Positions 8,503-9,808 of a stretch of DNA of 9,808 bases are shown here, piece after piece. Made by a program: the position numbers and the translations under genes. The number at the start of each line of letters is the position of its first letter. The stretch's first letter is position 1. This DNA comes from SZUA-320 sp041612035 (GTDB taxonomy: Bacteria; Gemmatimonadota; Gemmatimonadetes; Gemmatimonadales; GWC2-71-9): assembly GCA_041612035.1 (NCBI GenBank), contig JBFILX010000068.1, positions 1 to 9,808 of the forward strand, written 5' to 3'. The notes beneath the pieces were generated by a model. The model worked only from the letters and a program-made list of their open reading frames with translations. It ran no database searches and had not been told where the DNA came from.

Positions 8503-8531
8503 TTGCCCTCGTCCCGGTCCGGGGGAATAAT
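8503..8531 (+). promoter_or_regulatory. Putative sigma-70 promoter of the S8 protease gene
   Basis: TTGCCC (8503-8508) and AATAAT (8526-8531, five of six matches to TATAAT) are 17 bp apart, giving an expected start near 8538 and a leader of about 40 nt. The -35 resembles TTGCCG at the tRNA promoter, and the 10-mer GCCGGGCGGG directly upstream (8493-8502) also occurs inside the tRNA promoter spacer (8111-8120). Confidence 0.55.
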
Positions 8532-8577
8532 GGAAGGCCGGCCCCGCCGCCGATTCTGTCACCAGTCTGGAGGTCGC

Positions 8578-9808
8578 ATGAGACGCCTGATTCCCCTGGC
8601 CGCGCTGTTGGTCGTTGTGGCCTGCCAGGACACCTCGGAGCCCTCGGCCCCCGCGCCGTCGTTGGCCGCGCAGGCCGAACAGGCCCTCGAGCGAGTGCCC
8701 ATGAGCCAGGCCCCCGAGCGTGTGATGGCGGGTCGGGTGCTGGCGCGGTTCGCACCGGGCGTCTCGGCCCCCGCGGTCGCGGCGGAGTACGGGCTCGCGG
8801 TGGCGGAAACGAGGGGGGGCGGGGCGTTCACCATCCTCCGCGGCGGGGTCGGCAACGAGCGGGCCCTGGCGGCGCGGATGAGCGGCGACAGCAGGGTGGT
8901 CTGGGCCGAGCCAGACTGGCTTCGCCAGACCACGGTCGATACGCGGCTCTGGGCCTTCGCCAATGACGGGACACTCCGGGCCTACTTCACCCGCGGTCGG
9001 AACAAGGGCCAGCCAGTGGGGTCCTGGACCCCGACCCCCGATGCCGACGAGGACGCCGGCGGATCAGACGTGCCGCGCGATTACGGGGCGGGAGGCTCAC
9101 CGGTCTTGATCGGAAGTATCGATACCGGCGTTGAGTTCACCCATGACGAGTTCCCGCTCGGCACCCTGAAGAACGGGCGAGACTGGTACGACAACGACGA
9201 CGACCCGTCCGACTCCGACGGACACGGCACCCACACCACCGGTACCATGGTGGGAAAGACCATGGGGGTCGCCGCGGCCGCCGGCGCCAACGGTGCGAGT
9301 ACGGTCAACGTGAGAGTGCTTGTCCAGCGCGTCTGCGGGCCGCTCGGCTGTCCCACTTCCGCCATCGCGTCAGCCATCCGGGCGGCCGCGGATTCGGGCG
9401 TCGTCGCGATGAACCTGAGCCTGGGCGGTGGCTCCCTGTCGAACGCCGAGCGGGACGCCATTGACTACGCCACCGGAAAGAACGCGCTGGTGATCGCTTC
9501 GGCCGGAAATGGCGGCACCGGCACGGTGAGCTGCCCCGCCTGTGACCCGCGGGCCATCGCCGTGGGCGCAACGGAGTGGCAGGACGCCCTGACCTACTAC
9601 ACCAACTGGGGCACCGGGCTCGACCTGGTGGCGCCGGGCGGCCAGCTCTACTCCAACACCACCGAGGAGGGCGGGATCCTGAGCGCGTACCTGGGCGGCA
9701 CGTTCGCTTACCTGCAGGGGACCTCGATGAGTGCCCCACAGGTGACCGGCACGGCGGGTGTGGTGGCCTCGAAGACCAACCTCAGGGGGTTAGCCCTCCG
9801 GCAACGGC
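8578..9808 (+). CDS. Subtilisin-family (S8) serine protease lipoprotein, 3'-truncated by window edge
   Basis: At least 410 aa; the frame stays open to the window end. ATG start with GGAGG at 8569-8573, four bases upstream. The N-terminus is a lipoprotein signal with lipobox V-V-A-C (Cys16) followed by QDTSEPSAP, so the protein is likely membrane-anchored outside the cytoplasm. Residues about 50-115 look like an I9-type inhibitory propeptide. The protease domain has all key residues: Asp182 (SIDTGVEFTH), His216 (DGHGTHTTGT), oxyanion-hole Asn311 (ASAGNGG) and Ser383 (GTSMSAPQVTG). Gln388 stands where many subtilases have His. Cysteines 253/258 and 319/322 may form disulfides. An acidic stretch (DNDDDPSDSD, 205-214) precedes the catalytic His and may bind metal. 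The last few codons after ASKTN are less typical of the family, and the G-run at 9785-9789 could hide a frameshift. Confidence 0.93.
   Translation, partial: MRRLIPLAALLVVVACQDTSEPSAPAPSLAAQAEQALERVPMSQAPERVMAGRVLARFAPGVSAPAVAAEYGLAVAETRGGGAFTILRGGVGNERALAARMSGDSRVVWAEPDWLRQTTVDTRLWAFANDGTLRAYFTRGRNKGQPVGSWTPTPDADEDAGGSDVPRDYGAGGSPVLIGSIDTGVEFTHDEFPLGTLKNGRDWYDNDDDPSDSDGHGTHTTGTMVGKTMGVAAAAGANGASTVNVRVLVQRVCGPLGCPTSAIASAIRAAADSGVVAMNLSLGGGSLSNAERDAIDYATGKNALVIASAGNGGTGTVSCPACDPRAIAVGATEWQDALTYYTNWGTGLDLVAPGGQLYSNTTEEGGILSAYLGGTFAYLQGTSMSAPQVTGTAGVVASKTNLRGLALRQR

Overview
The window is very GC-rich (about 70% or more by eye). It has a tightly packed bacterial layout with several exported proteins and lipoproteins. 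Short lipoprotein signals ending in A-C followed by acidic/Pro-rich residues, a secreted S9 peptidase, a subtilase lipoprotein and a DUF4212/VC_2705-type sodium symporter pair together suggest a Gemmatimonadota-like Gram-negative heterotroph. That placement is an inference from gene content, not a marker-based assignment. No mobile element, CRISPR array or phage gene is visible.

Left part, + strand: the 3' end of a multi-pass membrane protein (1-381) is followed two bases later by an exported TPR plus beta-barrel-like protein (384-1895), with a hairpin after it. Next comes a two-gene transporter operon, a 90-aa DUF4212 small subunit (2027-2299) overlapping by GTGA the large SSF-family sodium:solute symporter subunit (2296-4002). 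A 12-bp perfect hairpin then separates it from convergent genes.

Middle part, - strand: reading right to left, a secreted S9/prolyl-oligopeptidase-like peptidase (8025 to 5890) is followed after 15 bp by a 376-aa exported protein of a conserved but uncharacterised family (5874 to 4744). After 192 bp comes a 156-aa lipoprotein (4551 to 4081). The leader of the last gene can fold into a UUCG-capped hairpin that covers its Shine-Dalgarno sequence.

Right part, + strand: a tRNA-Phe(GAA) gene (8140-8212) with its own promoter is divergent from the S9 gene and is followed by a terminator hairpin. The 3' end of the tRNA plus this terminator is repeated 122 bp downstream (58/59 identical). The arrangement reads best as a 68-bp tandem duplication whose second copy is split by a 54-bp palindromic GC-rich insert. 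This is the most unusual structure in the window. A promoter then leads into a subtilisin-family (S8) protease lipoprotein (8578 onward) that runs off the right edge.

Functionally the window combines solute uptake (symporter) with extracellular protein and peptide degradation (S9 and S8 peptidases), as expected of a peptide-using heterotroph. No complete undescribed system could be demonstrated. The best leads are the split tRNA-end/terminator duplication, the leader hairpin of the lipoprotein gene, and the pairing of the S9 peptidase with the uncharacterised exported protein.
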